DNA from: Cydia pomonella
Lineage: Eukaryota; Arthropoda; Insecta; Lepidoptera; Tortricidae
Length of the DNA stretch: 64,000 nt
NCBI RefSeq assembly: GCF_033807575.1
Contig: NC_084705.1
Coordinates: 14,130,019 to 14,194,018, forward strand
Reading direction: 5' to 3'
Part shown: piece after piece, positions 1-10,503 of the stretch
Position numbering within the stretch: position 1 is the stretch's first letter
Layout: the number at the start of each line of letters is the position of its first letter
Program-made: the position numbers and the translations under genes
The notes under the pieces: generated by a model
Seen by the model: only the letters and a program-made list of their open reading frames with translations
Told to the model about the DNA's origin: nothing
Databases searched by the model: none

Positions 1-1034
1 GCGCATGGGATGAGTAGCTTTTAGTTCTGGATATTGCAAGAAAGGCTCAATTTTAGAGAAAAATAGTGATATATATTTTTTTAAGTACTACAGATGTTAT
101 TTGATTATTAGTTTAGTTCATTTGCACTTAACAAATATCACTACATTTACCGCTAAAACAAAGTTCAGACAGGCTTCATTTCTTACCTTAGCGAGGACTG
201 AAAGAAAATGAAATTTGACCTTTAGGCACTTTTATTATAAGTTCTTTTAGTATTAATGTGGAGTAAAAATAGTCTATTATATACCCAAAATAAACAACTT
301 CAAAGAAAATCTTCAATATTTCTCTATTCACCCCTCGTGACTCCGTTTTACGGGAATATTTTATGTAAAAGACAATATTGCTTACCTACTTCAATAAATA
401 AAAAAAACAACTTTATAATCATTATAGTGGGAACACTATTCGGGATAAGCATACAAAATTTAAAAAAGTCTAAATAGAATGAAAATATATTCTTTGAGAA
501 AATATCCGCATTTTCCAGCAATTGTACTAGGTGCCTAATTTTAATCACGCCGATAACTTAATTATTCTGGCATCACTAAAAATATTAATTAGGTACTTAG
601 TGCAAAACCCACCTGTATAAATTAAAGGAAGCAGTTAAAGAAAGTTATAATTATACTAATAAGTCATAAGTAATCACCTGCTCATTTTGCATAAGCACTC
701 ATTTACTCATAGCGGGATAACCCTAATTAAAATAAGCTAATGACTTATTTTATCTTTAAATACTAATACTGCAAACAAAATGTCATCAGTCATTGAGACG
801 ATTTGGAACCTTTAACTAGTTCTACTGATTTATTGATTAGCCCAATCCGAATCCAAGGTAAATATTTAAACTATTATAAAGAGTTATAATTATTTAAATC
901 CAGATATGGGAATTATTGGAATAATTGTTTATTCAACAGGCACATAAATTATGATTCGAGTGTTTATAATTGTAATGGTAAATAATGAACCTTATTATTT
1001 AGAATAATTAATCAGTTGTGTTTTTCTCTTTTAG
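1..1034. other. AT-rich upstream region of the first secreted-protein gene
   Basis: No convincing coding sequence is visible; the short open frames here have neither splice support nor family resemblance. The region ends in a pyrimidine-rich acceptor (ctcttttag) at 1026-1034 directly before a start codon, so a 5' UTR exon should lie upstream. A possible donor for it is aag|gtaaat at 857/858, but this is only a guess. Confidence 0.4.
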
Positions 1035-1760
1035 ATGCTTTACAAGATTGTTGCCGTTAGCATTTTCTTTGGACTCGTATTTGCCGACCCTGTGCCAGAA
1101 ATTTCATCTCCTTCAGCTAAGGTAAATGGTCAAATACTACTTACCTGTTTTATGAAACATTTTATTTAGACAATCATCACATATATTTACGCAATTTTCT
1201 AGTTATTTATTTATCTAAACTATTTCTTGTTTTCGTTTTTCTGCCTGACTGTTTTAACATAAATATGTTTTCAGGAAATGGGGTTCTTATCGACTTTAAT
1301 TCATGGTGACTTACCAAACCAGTCTTCGGAATTGGCAAGAATTGAACCTTCCCTCGTATTGGACCTCATCAATGCAGTTATAGGCTACAAATCTGTAAGT
1401 TGCATAGTATTATTGAAGTAATACAAATGTGTTAAAAACATATGTAAAACTAATTTAAACAAAACAAACGTTTCTCTGACTTATTTCCTTTTTTTGCAGT
1501 CTGCGCTCCTGATCGCCGTGGATATTATCGAATGGCTGGTGTCCAAATCCGTCATAATCGTTTTTGGAGCCATCCTCACCTTCGGGTTCTGCAAGCTGAC
1601 CGACAAGTGCAACTGGGACTGGGAGCAATACGTGCCGGTCGAGCAGTTCCGCAGCCTGGCCACGCCCGAGCGCCTGGCGAGGGCCGAAAAGTTCCTGGTC
1701 ACTGCTGTCGAGAAATACGCGGAAAAGAAGAAAGCGCATCGTTCTCTTAATTCGTTGTAG
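1035..1760 (+). CDS. Small secreted protein with hydrophobic FCKLTxKC block, paralogue 1 (three coding exons)
   Basis: Coding exons are 1035-1121, 1275-1394 and 1500-1760, joined at phase 0 by gtaaat...ttcag and gtaagt...ttgcag introns, giving about 155 residues. Residues 1-17 (MLYKIVAVSIFFGLVFA) are a clear signal peptide. The third exon encodes a long hydrophobic stretch, then FCKLTDKC and a charged, Lys-rich C-terminus. The start codon follows a splice acceptor immediately, so a 5' UTR exon lies upstream. An ATTAAA polyadenylation signal is at 1789-1794. The C-terminal half matches the gene at 5970-6863 on the other strand: both have IGYK before the last intron and FCKLTxKC after a hydrophobic block. 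The third exon is clearly more GC-rich than its surroundings, as expected for coding DNA. I do not recognise the family; the function is unknown, but secretion or membrane association is likely. Confidence 0.8.
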
Positions 1761-1794
1761 TTAATAGGTTCAAATATTTATTATATTTATTAAA

Positions 1795-2397
1795 ACAACA
1801 CTTTTAAGTATCTTCGTTATTTGATTTTTCCAAAATGTCCTGTCGCAAAAGCGCTGGAAAAGTGCGCATGGAATAATTAAGCATGCATTGCGCGTTTCCA
1901 AAAAACAGGCTCTCAATTCATTAGAGTTAGATATGTCAATTCCAATTCGTAGATACAATTACTTTTTTATTCCATACGATTCCATTGTTATGAAAATCTA
2001 ATTTTGATGATGGGGTCTGTGAGAATTTGAGGAAACTTCTTAAAATTGTGGCATTAACCCTAGATAATGTCAAAAAAGACAGTGAAACACGTATTACCAA
2101 ATTATAATTAAAAGCGATGCCGGATTAAGTTTTTTTTTTAAATTTAAGTAATTATGTTGCCCATGACTTTGTTCACGTAAGTCGTTAATAATGAATTGAG
2201 GAACATCAATTGACAGTTCAATCGACAACTTTTTTTTGTAAAAAAAAACTTTGTAAGATACGGTCCCAATTGCGGATACTACTATTTGTCAACTATAGTA
2301 GAGATCGTTAAAAGTAGTTAAGTAGAATTATTTACTGAGTAACAATTACGTAAGGAATTGTTTTGACAAAGACAATAGAATCCAAATACTTCGAACA
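1795..2397. other. Intergenic, no gene seen
   Basis: AT-rich DNA downstream of the first gene with no supported coding sequence. It contains several homopolymer A/T runs and no repeat that I recognise. Confidence 0.4.
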
Positions 2398-2640
2398 TGT
2401 ATTAGGCCACGTACGTTGAAATGACATTTGAATATAAAGGTAACTTGAATGTTATTTTGTCTCACTCAGTGAGCAAAATGCGATTTTGCTCACTGTTTTT
2501 AAGCAGTAAATTACCCTTGTTCGGGCTGCTGACGTGAAAAATAGTTTTCACCTTAGCAGCTCAAACTTTGCTGCATAAAAACAGTGAGCATAATCGCATT
2601 TGACCTTTACATTCAAAGTGCCGGGCTTAATACAAGTTTG
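2398..2640. repeat. Fold-back/MITE-like element
   Basis: The interval is broadly palindromic. The left side reads tgtattaggcc..., and the right side ends ...gggcttaataca. Inner arms include gctcactgtttttaagcag near 2487, matched by ctgcataaaaacagtgagc near 2570. A smaller hairpin, cagtgagcaaaa/ttttgctcactg, sits at about 2468-2496. No coding capacity is present, so a non-autonomous DNA element is the likely explanation. The ends are approximate. Confidence 0.5.
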
Positions 2641-3280
2641 AAATATGTAGATCCCACTCGCTCCTTTGCAAAAAAAGAGAAAGAAACCAAACAAACTTCA
2701 TTCAACCGTATATTGACGGTTTATTTATACAGTGTGTTTATTTAGTCACCTGCAATAATTTATGGGGTGAATATATAGGTCACACTGAGCAACTTTTACT
2801 ATGGGCTAGAAAGAAGACGAAAATAGTAGATTGTTAATCAAGGGTGGAAAGTAAACCATATCAACTGAGATAATTTGGCGCTCGTACGAAGTGAGAGCGC
2901 CAATAGTTCAAGGATGAGATGGTTACTTTTAACCGAGTTAAACACTCTACTTTTCATTTCGACTATGAGGAAAGTCAAACACAAGAAGTGTAGGTTTATT
3001 ATAGGTAATATTTTATTTAAACAAATGATTAACAGTTTATTTAGTACCAATATATATTCTCGCCTTTTCCTAATTAGTTTATTTTTTAATATTTTGTCTT
3101 GAAAATATAAATGTAGCTACTGCCAAAATGTTTAATATCCTGTATAAAAATTATACTACTTGTATTTAATATTTAAATGTATGAAACAAACATACGTATT
3201 TGTTAATAAATAAATATAACGACGATGCATGTTTATAATATTGTCATTACATTACATTGGGTAATTCAGTTTTACTTTTT

Positions 3281-3600
3281 AGGGTTCCGTAGCCAAAAAG
3301 TTCGCGCGAGAGACACTTCCAAAGTCGTAAAATGTGTCCCCCCCCCCTGTAACTTCTAAAATAACAGAATGATAAACCTAAAAAAAACTATATGATGTAC
3401 ATTACCATGCAAACTTCTACCGAAAATTGGTTTGAACGAGATCTAGTAAGTAGTTTTTTTTTATACGTCATAAAATTAAAAAAAAATGTTTTTTTTTTTT
3501 TCATCAAACCCATACGTGTGGGGTATCTATGGATAGGTCTTCAAAAATGATATTGAGGTTACTAATATAATTTTTTTCTAAACTGAATAGATTTTTAGTC
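3281..3600 (-). repeat. Dispersed lepidopteran repeat (agggttccgtagcc family), fragment
   Basis: It begins with agggttccgtagcc and contains the modules gcgcgagagacacttcc, a C run, tagatctcgttcaaacc (reverse strand) and a ttgaagacctatcc-like segment. The same modules recur at 16450-17291, in a different order and on the other strand. No coding potential is seen. Confidence 0.6.
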
Positions 3601-3752
3601 CAAATTAATGGCATAATTGTGCTATTAAACCTGACAATTATTTATATGCATTTTCTGAATCTAACGGTTACAATGTGAAAATCGGGCGTCGAACTTGTGA
3701 TCATCAGATTAAAGAAATGCGTACAAATAATTAAAGCGATAACTTGGGTTAT

Positions 3753-3958
3753 TCCCAGTAGTTACCACCAAGTTGTTACCAGTGGTAACTACTGGGATTT
3801 TTTTTCCCACCTTTTACCACTGGTAACTACTGAGAAAAAAAAAATACCACTAGTTACTCGTACCACTAACTTGGTTTAGTGGTAACTACTGGTATTTTTT
3901 TTAACAGTAATTACCACTGGTAAAAGGTGGGATTTTTTTTCTCAGTAGTTACCACCAA
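3753..3958. repeat. Complex fold-back element built from GGTAACTACTG units
   Basis: The motif ggtaactactg and its complement recur many times, separated by runs of A or T. Perfect arms include 3754-3768 with 3782-3796 (15 bp) and 3806-3826 with 3911-3931 (21 bp). A further pair with one mismatch is 3843-3857 with about 3880-3894. The whole block can fold into several hairpins. No coding sequence is present. Confidence 0.75.
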
Positions 3959-3960
3959 AA

Positions 3961-4875
3961 TTTGGTTAGCATTCAATACTAATAAAAACAGTATAAATAT
4001 AGAGTTCCTTAATAAGTAATTAATTAATCGTCGATGAATTATAAGTTAATTAGTTATTCGTTTCATTATAAGTCGATTACTGTTTCAGTAAACTGCCTCA
4101 AAAGTGATTTAAAAAATCGGTCTTTGACTGATTTGTTTGTTCGTTCGTATAATTGTCACGTTATTTATTGAAAGGGACTTGGTTGGTACAACTTGGACCA
4201 AAATGACCAAATCCACAATTTACTTAAATATTTTTAACCTCCCACCAACCCTCCAAAATTTAAAATAATCTGTAGACGCTTTCCTGCTCACTGGAAAAGA
4301 AAACTTTATATTACCTTTTTTTCTTCCTATCAATATTTCGATTCCAATACTAGGTCGCTACGAAGCTCGAGTAACTACATATTTAGCATTGCTGGCTCTC
4401 CTGCCAAGTGGTTATAATTACTTCCGAATGAAAATGTCAGACTACAATATAAATATGTATGTACTGAAGATTAGCTCCTATATGACAAGCAAAATATTAT
4501 AGGCCATTAAGCGGCGTATAATAAGTACACAGCTCTAAATTACTGGTAGTTTATGATTATTTTCAAATGAGCGGTAGTTAGTTTCAAGTGCAGGGACAGA
4601 TGTATACATGGATGATGTATATGTATCCGGCCTACACGTTGTTCTGATGGTTACCTACGTCGATGATTCTGGAAATTACTATTTTAATAAATAATGAACC
4701 GCATTTTATAACAAATGGTCGCTAAATTATTATATGTACCTACGGATACTTACCTGCAGAAAGGTAGAAAGATATTCCTATTGCTAATGTAATGTTGGGT
4801 ATACAGGAAGCCAGCGTTATCACTTATCAGAGCTGTACCAATAATTGTAACGCATCCTTCTTTAAGCTCCCATAG
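3961..4875. other. Intergenic, no gene seen
   Basis: AT-rich sequence. I see no supported exon, RNA gene or recognisable repeat here. Confidence 0.35.
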
Positions 4876-5470
4876 GTTCGTGTTCTTCTCTCACTCTCAT
4901 TGAGCGTAGGCGTGAGCGAGATGAGATGGATGTGCCTGCTCGAGGTCGCGGATATCATGTTTCAGAATTTTAATTTGTTAAAGTTTTAACAAAAAAAGTA
5001 ATCGATGAGTTCCCTCAAAAACAAAATTAGGCATTTTTATAAATAAATAAATAAATATTATAGGACATTATTACACAAATTGACTAAGTCCCACAGTAAG
5101 CTCAATAAGGATTGTGTTGAGGGTACTTAGACAACGATATATATAATATATAAATATTTATAAATACTTAAATACATAGAAAACACCCATGACTCAGAAA
5201 CAAATATCCATGCTCATCACACGAATAAATGCTCTTACCAGGATTTGAATCCGGGACCATCAGCTTCGTAGGCAGGGTCACTACCCACTAGGCCAAACCG
5301 GTCGTCAATTTTAGGAGTAATGTTCATATTTTTACCTTTTGTGAATGAATCGTTACAAATTTTTAAAGCGCGCTTAGACCTATGTTCGTTTTTTTTTTCA
5401 ATCGAGCGAAAGTCAAAAACTCAGGATTGGCATCCTCAAGATTGCTAATTAAATTTTCGGCAATCGTATT
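4876..5470. repeat. Dispersed repeat copy A, interrupted by a SINE
   Basis: The flanks of the SINE at 5038-5306 match 7077-7430. Shared segments include ttctcactctca, aagttttaacaaaaaaa, gagttccctcaaaaa and caatcgagcgaaagtcaaaaa, in the same order. Copy A therefore carries a SINE that copy B lacks. Confidence 0.65.
5038..5306 (-). mobile_element. tRNA-derived SINE, family A, near full length
   Basis: Read on the minus strand, the element starts gacgaccggtttggcctag and has an A-box-like tRNA head (ggcctagtgggtagtgacc) and a B-box-like ggattcaaatcc. It continues through a body with tgagtcatgggtgttttct and ends in an A/T-rich (aata)n tail. Copies or fragments also occur near 8122, 17902, 18433, 25918, 28555, 33904, 35955 and 36761. 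Confidence 0.85.
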
Positions 5471-5899
5471 GTAATCTAAAGTTTTTGGCAAACATTTCAT
5501 TTTTGGTACAAGATTTTATTGCCGACTGTATTTTTCTCCACAGGCAACTAATACTCATCGAGACAATTCTAAAAACTCCAAACACAATTAGGTTGCGTTG
5601 TTTTATCATAGAGTTCCTATGGCCACCTCCTGTCTCCATTATCAGATCAGCTCGATAGTACCATAATATTGCATTGCCACCCAACTTACGTATGAATGAA
5701 AATTTTCAGCTTCAGTAGAAGTCGGGAAGTGGGTCAAATTTAACTTGCAAGATTTGACCCGTACCTATAGGTACATTGCAAGTTAATATAAAGCTTGTAA
5801 AAAGCGTTACGACATTTTATCTACGGCACCTTTAGACTTAAATGTTAAGGCGCTGATGAGGCAGATGAGTAAAAATATTGTCTGTTTGTTTAAAAATAA
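5471..5899. other. Intergenic spacer downstream of the minus-strand gene
   Basis: No gene is seen. About 5620-5660 (reverse strand gagacaggaggtgg) also occurs at 44705-44718, so a small dispersed repeat is present. A polyadenylation signal for the minus-strand gene (tttatt on +) lies at 5900-5905. Confidence 0.4.
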
Positions 5900-5969
5900 T
5901 TTATTTAAATTTAATAAATATAACAACTGGAAACATAATCTAAACTTGAAACGCAAATTAGTCTACAAT

Positions 5970-6863
5970 TTAACTGGTAAATTTGGCAGTGCCGTCGGCG
6001 AGGTGCTTGGCAGCCACGGCGAGCTCAGGCTCGTACTCCGCGTAGTCCAGGGTGCACTTGCCGGTGAGTTTGCAGAATGCCAGCGTCACCGCTGCGCCGA
6101 TGATCGCGTGTAGGCAGTTATGCGCGATCCAGATAGCCACGTTGGCTAGCAGGGTAATGGCCGCCTGGAAAATACAATCATTTATATAATAAACACAAAA
6201 CAAAAAAAAATACAAAAAAAAACTGTTCTTTTCGGTTTAATAGGTAAATAAAAATGTATTATAGATAGATCACATTCATTGGTGGGTCTTTGTTGGAATA
6301 AATATTATCTTTTATTTATGTTTAAAATTAATAAAACAGTTTGATTTGAGCATTCTGAGAGTTAGGGCGCCTGGGTAGAAAACTATAAAAATATTGAAAT
6401 TGGTTGGTAGGTAACTAAGTATCTTAAATGCTAAATACGTAATACCTAATAAAAATAAATACATAATATTTTGCTTACCAGTTTGTAGCCAATGAGAGAC
6501 CAGGCTGTTGAAATGAGGAACCAAGTAACTTTTAACCCTGTAAAAATCACGTCTCCCAGAGTCCTAAAAACGCAATACAAGCACAAATTAAACATTGTCA
6601 TTATAAATTCAACTGTAATCTAAGAAATGTTATTTGTTAACTTACGGCACTACTAAAATTCGTCCTTCTCTTTCTACGGGTACGATCTCCTGAAAAGAAT
6701 AAACGACATTAGTTATATCCACAATTATAAATACATAGTTGTCGCAATTAATCTCTTAAATTTGCTTAGTATTACTTACAGTGCTATGTACATCGCTCAG
6801 TTTTGCGCCGTAGGCAGTTACTATGCAGGCGAGAAGAGCAAAGGCAAATGTTTGTCCAGACAT
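5970..6863 (-). CDS. Small secreted protein with hydrophobic FCKLTxKC block, paralogue 2 (four coding exons)
   Basis: In transcript order the coding exons are 6863-6780, 6689-6646, 6563-6479 and 6164-5970. The introns have gtaagt-like donors and cag/tag acceptors and keep the frame, giving about 135 residues. Residues 1-20 (MSGQTFAFALLACIVTAYGA) are a signal peptide. The last exon has a hydrophobic stretch, then FCKLTGKC and a short acidic tail. SLIGYK precedes the last intron and aligns with AVIGYK in the gene at 1035-1760. The start codon sits directly after a tttcag acceptor, exactly as in that paralogue, and a 5' UTR exon with a gtgagt donor is visible at 7511. AATAAA on the minus strand is at 5905-5900. 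The family is not recognised. The two genes are tail to tail, so they may be an inverted tandem duplication that has since diverged. Confidence 0.8.
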
Positions 6864-7076
6864 CTGAAATAAAAGGCTTTTTTATTTACTGAAACCGACT
6901 TCTATTCTCAGCGCTTAGTGCGCGCTTTGGCTTTTGGCAAGCCAGTATAAATAAGATATCTGCTAACAAACTGTTGTTACGGATCTTGAGGTCAAACACA
7001 TTGTCAACCCAGTAGGTAGGATTGAAATAATGGACATATAAATTTGCACAAGCATTAAGGCCCAATAGGATCATGT

Positions 7077-7430
7077 TATTTTCTCACTCTCACTGCAGCA
7101 GCAAGATGGATCTGCTTGTCGGGACTGCGGATAGGTAGGTATCTTGTTTTGAATTTTAAGTTGTTGTAAGTTTTAACAAAAAAAAAATAAACAATGAGTT
7201 CCCTCAAAAATAAAATTGCACATTTTTATAGAAGCAATTTTCATATTTTTAGCTTTTGTGCATAAATTGTTACATGTTTAAAAAGTGCGTTTTAGACTTA
7301 TGTTCCTAATTTTTTTCAATCGAGCGAAAGTCAAAAAATCATGATCTTAACCGATGAAGTCACTAGAGAAAATCCTCAAGATTGCTAATTAAATTTTTAG
7401 CAACCATTTTGTGATCTAAAAAGCGGTACG
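7077..7430. repeat. Dispersed repeat copy B (without SINE)
   Basis: It matches the two flanks of the SINE at 5038-5306 in the same order and orientation. It lies inside the 5' UTR intron of the minus-strand secreted-protein gene. At the point where copy A has the SINE, copy B reads tttttatagaagcaatttt without an insertion. Confidence 0.65.
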
Positions 7431-7510
7431 ATTATTCAAAAACTCCGCTCTCTGAACCTACGGTGCCTTAAGCATTTACGTTGCGTGCGTAACAAATCAG
7501 ATAAACTCAC

Positions 7511-7600
7511 CTTAATGTTGGTTTCAGATGTTGATACGATATGTTCGACGAAGTTCTCAGATATGATGGGCCATTGTGGAAGCACTCCTATAAATACGTC
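7511..7600 (-). promoter_or_regulatory. Putative 5' UTR exon and core promoter of paralogue 2
   Basis: On the minus strand an exon end reads ...ccaacattaag|gtgagttt, with the donor at 7510-7509. This fits the acceptor that directly precedes the ATG at 6863. A TATTTATA-like element lies about 7598-7590 on the minus strand, a suitable distance upstream of a start near 7560. The transcription start is inferred. Confidence 0.4.
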
Positions 7601-8121
7601 ATAAAATCATAGTAATGACTAAATACGCCATTAACTAATAGCTAGCCACTTTTCTTTTTGTCACCTTAGGATTTTAGAAAGTAATTTTAAAATATTAATT
7701 AGTGCAAATTGAACATATTAATAAATTACTTAAAATCGGAGTCAGATTTATTAATTATTTAAATCACTCAGATTAGTTATTACTAAGTTACCTATCAGTA
7801 AATCAAAAAGCAATAAATGCCAATTTGAAATAGCAAAATCTTCAACTAAATATAACTAGGTACATTTGCATATCAAATGCCTATAAAGTAGATACAGGGG
7901 TAGTAGTAGTTAAAGGGGACGGCTCGACCGGTTCTCCATACAAACGTAGTCCCCATTTTCCCCTCTGGATATTGACATTACGGAAAATATTTTCATGAGA
8001 TAACTAATATATAAAATAAATAAATAAAATTAGGAGAGATTATAAAAATTAGGAGAGAAAAACAAATTCCATACAAATTTTTAAAAGCTCCTGACTCTTA
8101 TAATAATTAATAATATAAATA
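7601..8121. other. Intergenic, no gene seen
   Basis: AT-rich sequence with no supported coding or RNA feature. Duplicated aattaggagaga words occur around 8029-8057. Confidence 0.35.
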
Positions 8122-8389
8122 AAATATAAATAAATAAATATTATAGGACATTATTACACAAATTAACTAAGTCCCACAGTAAGCTCAATAAGGCTTGTAT
8201 TGAGGGTACTTAGACAACGATATATATAATATATAAATATGTATAAATACTTAAATACATAGAAAACACCCATGACTCAGGAACAAATATCAATGCTCAT
8301 CACACGAATAAATGCCCTTATCAGGATTTGAACCCGGGACCATCAGCTTCGTAGGCAGGGTCACTACCCACTAGGCCAAACCGGTCGTC
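8122..8389 (-). mobile_element. tRNA-derived SINE, family A, near full length
   Basis: Almost identical to the copy at 5038-5306, with the same tRNA-like head on the minus strand (gacgaccggtttggcctag), B-box-like ttcaaatcctg and (aata)n tail. The high identity suggests recent activity of this family. Confidence 0.85.
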
Positions 8390-8493
8390 ATAACTATAGC
8401 ACTGATTAAAATGAATTAATTTTGTTACAACTATAGTATTAAAATAATATGTAAGCACTACTAAACACAACTATAATTAGTTCTTCTAATCCT

Positions 8494-8546
8494 AATTAAG
8501 TTTAGCCTTAACTTTATAATTATAGTTAAGGCTAAACTTAGTTAAG
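8494..8546. repeat. Short inverted repeat
   Basis: The arms taagtttagccttaact (8497-8513) and agttaaggctaaactta (8524-8540) are perfect complements with a 10-bp loop. The function is unknown; it may be a remnant of a fold-back element. Confidence 0.6.
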
Positions 8547-8751
8547 ATAATCTCCAAATATAGAGATTGTAACTGAGTTCGGACTGTATCTCAACAACAA
8601 CACTGAAATAAACAGATTATTTATTTTTAAACTGACATACATACAAATTAAATAACTTACAATTATATTTACAGAACGTATATCTACCTATATTTCCATT
8701 GCTTCGTTACGAAATGGCAAAGTGTTCCGAGTTATCGTAATATATTTTGTG

Positions 8752-9577
8752 GCATGAACGGCCACATCTTTTTTTACGCCAAATTAGAAGTCTGTTTTTT
8801 TACAGCTTCAAGGGAACAGTCCCAGAGGTCTACCTGACCTGGTCTCTGGGCCTGAGACCTGAGTATATAGTTTTAATTTCAACTCGTTCGACATAGGTAG
8901 GCCTCCACGAGTTCCGAGATAAAGGGTATTGACAGATAGACAGAGAGACGGATGACAAAGTGATCCTACAAGGGTTTTGGTACGGGACCCTAAAAACGGG
9001 CCAAGTAAAGGGTCCCGCTTTTGTCGCAATAGGCTGAAGGGGGGATATCATGTACATTCTAAGCAAAAGGGCGTACCTTGGCAGCGCTTTGGACGTCTTG
9101 TTACTAAGAAGGGAAGACTTTTTGCGATAACTCAAAAACGACTTAACTGATCATGTTGCTATAGTTTTCATTAAAATATTTATCAAGCTATTCGTTCACG
9201 ATTTTTCCCCACATTTTCTTGTATCTAGAGGGGGCCCTAACTTTTGAACCATATTTTTTTCTTTCGAAGCGATTATTTCGGACAATGTTCACTTTATTAA
9301 AAATGGTTGATAGAGACTACTATTCATTTTGAAAGACCTATCAAACGACACCCCACAATTCACATCAGCGAAAAAAATAAAATACTTATAGGGTAGGTAG
9401 GTACAAAAAAATATATTCATTTTATTTTCGCATTTTTTCGTCATGATTGATTCATGTATCTATATGCCAAATTGCAGCTTTCTAGCACTAACGACCACGG
9501 AGCAAAGCCGCGGGCGCAGACAGGCGGATATGGCGAAACTATTTATAAGGGTTCTTAATTCACTGCGGAACCCTAAA
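8752..9577 (+). repeat. Dispersed lepidopteran repeat ending ggaaccctaaaa
   Basis: The segment has modules typical of this repeat group: gacagatagacagagagacgg, ataactcaaaaacgact, caaattgcagctttctagcactaacgacc (written here only as a position cue, about 9468-9496), and the end gcggaaccctaaaaatc near 9563-9580. A related block with the same order occurs at 40008-40200. Open frames here lack the features of genes. Confidence 0.6.
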
Positions 9578-9897
9578 AATCAATACACATTTAATTGTGT
9601 AAAAATATTTTCTATAATATATTGTATTGAATTGCGGTCGTTCACTATCATCTTAAGGTTGGACAGTTGTTGGGCTGCATAGATTTCTCATCGAATATTG
9701 TATGTAAAATGATCCTGACCCTTACCGCTGCTTACAGCTTACCACACAATGCATAGTCCGATATACACCGAAGCCTGTTGGAACAGGTAAATAATTAGCA
9801 TATCAAATCACAGCTCTAAATTATCTACGCAATTTATACAGAAGGGATATATCTACTTGTAAGGGATATAATATACGTTTAGCATATTTTGCTAGAA

Positions 9898-10104
9898 ATG
9901 AGCGTATACTTTTTATGTTTCCTTTTAACCGTCATTATGCGTTGCATAGTTTTTGAATCCTTGCGATATCGCCAGACATTTCCAAGAACGGCGAATGCGT
10001 CACTGTCTACTTTGAGATTAAACAAGGCGACTAGTCTTATCACAGTCTTGTATGTAGACATTGTTATATTGCTTCCACCTGTGACTTCACTTCTAAACAA
10101 TTGA
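9898..10104 (+). CDS. Possible small secreted protein, single exon (weak)
   Basis: An ATG at 9898 in reasonable context (ctagaaATGA) opens 68 codons. The first residues (MSVYFLCFLLTVIMRCIVFE) resemble a signal peptide or anchor. A TATA-like ggatataatatac lies just upstream near 9865, and an AATAAA signal is present near 10175. The minus strand of the same stretch is also open for 83 codons, so the coding strand is uncertain and the ORF may be chance. No family is recognised. Confidence 0.25.
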   Translation: MSVYFLCFLLTVIMRCIVFESLRYRQTFPRTANASLSTLRLNKATSLITVLYVDIVILLPPVTSLLNN

Positions 10105-10228
10105 GCTCCACTTTTACGAATGTTCCTCATTATTTACACAACTGTTGTCTTTATACAATGCGTCAATATGCAAAAATAAAATAGGAAACCAACGGAATTA
10201 TACTTCAGCGACCTACATATACATATGA

Positions 10229-10275
10229 CAATGACACCCGTATATACGAGTATATAAGATATACGGGTGTCATTG
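10229..10275. repeat. 17-bp perfect hairpin upstream of the myristoylation-candidate gene
   Basis: The arms caatgacacccgtatat (10229-10245) and atatacgggtgtcattg (10259-10275) are perfect complements with a 13-bp loop. It lies about 230 bp upstream of the ATG at 10504. Its role is unknown; it could be a transposon remnant or a regulatory structure. Confidence 0.6.
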
Positions 10276-10452
10276 CCATCTTATCTTTCAAGCCTCGACA
10301 TATATGTTTACGCAAATAATTTTATGTCAGTTGCATATTGGCTTTCTCTCAGTGAGTTAGGGGGCGTTCTTATCATCAAATTATTATCGGGCATTGCATT
10401 GTTTTTAATTGTCAAGATTGGCTGGTTATCTCGACTTTTATCTTCATCCCAG

Positions 10453-10458
10453 TATAAA
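10453..10458 (+). promoter_or_regulatory. TATA box for the gene at 10504
   Basis: TATAAA at 10453-10458 sits about 50 bp before the ATG at 10504. A start about 30 bp downstream would give a very short 5' UTR. Inferred from spacing only. Confidence 0.4.
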
Positions 10459-10503
10459 CGTTGATCCATAGCCAACTGCGCGCTACGCAAATCCGGCCGC
10501 AAA

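Noticed and set aside
256..548. Small overlapping ORFs on both strands
   Set aside because: Low-complexity AT-rich sequence, no splice sites, no family resemblance, both strands open.
8808..9135. Two overlapping minus-strand ORFs
   Set aside because: They fall in a repetitive block shared with 40008-40200; no gene signals.
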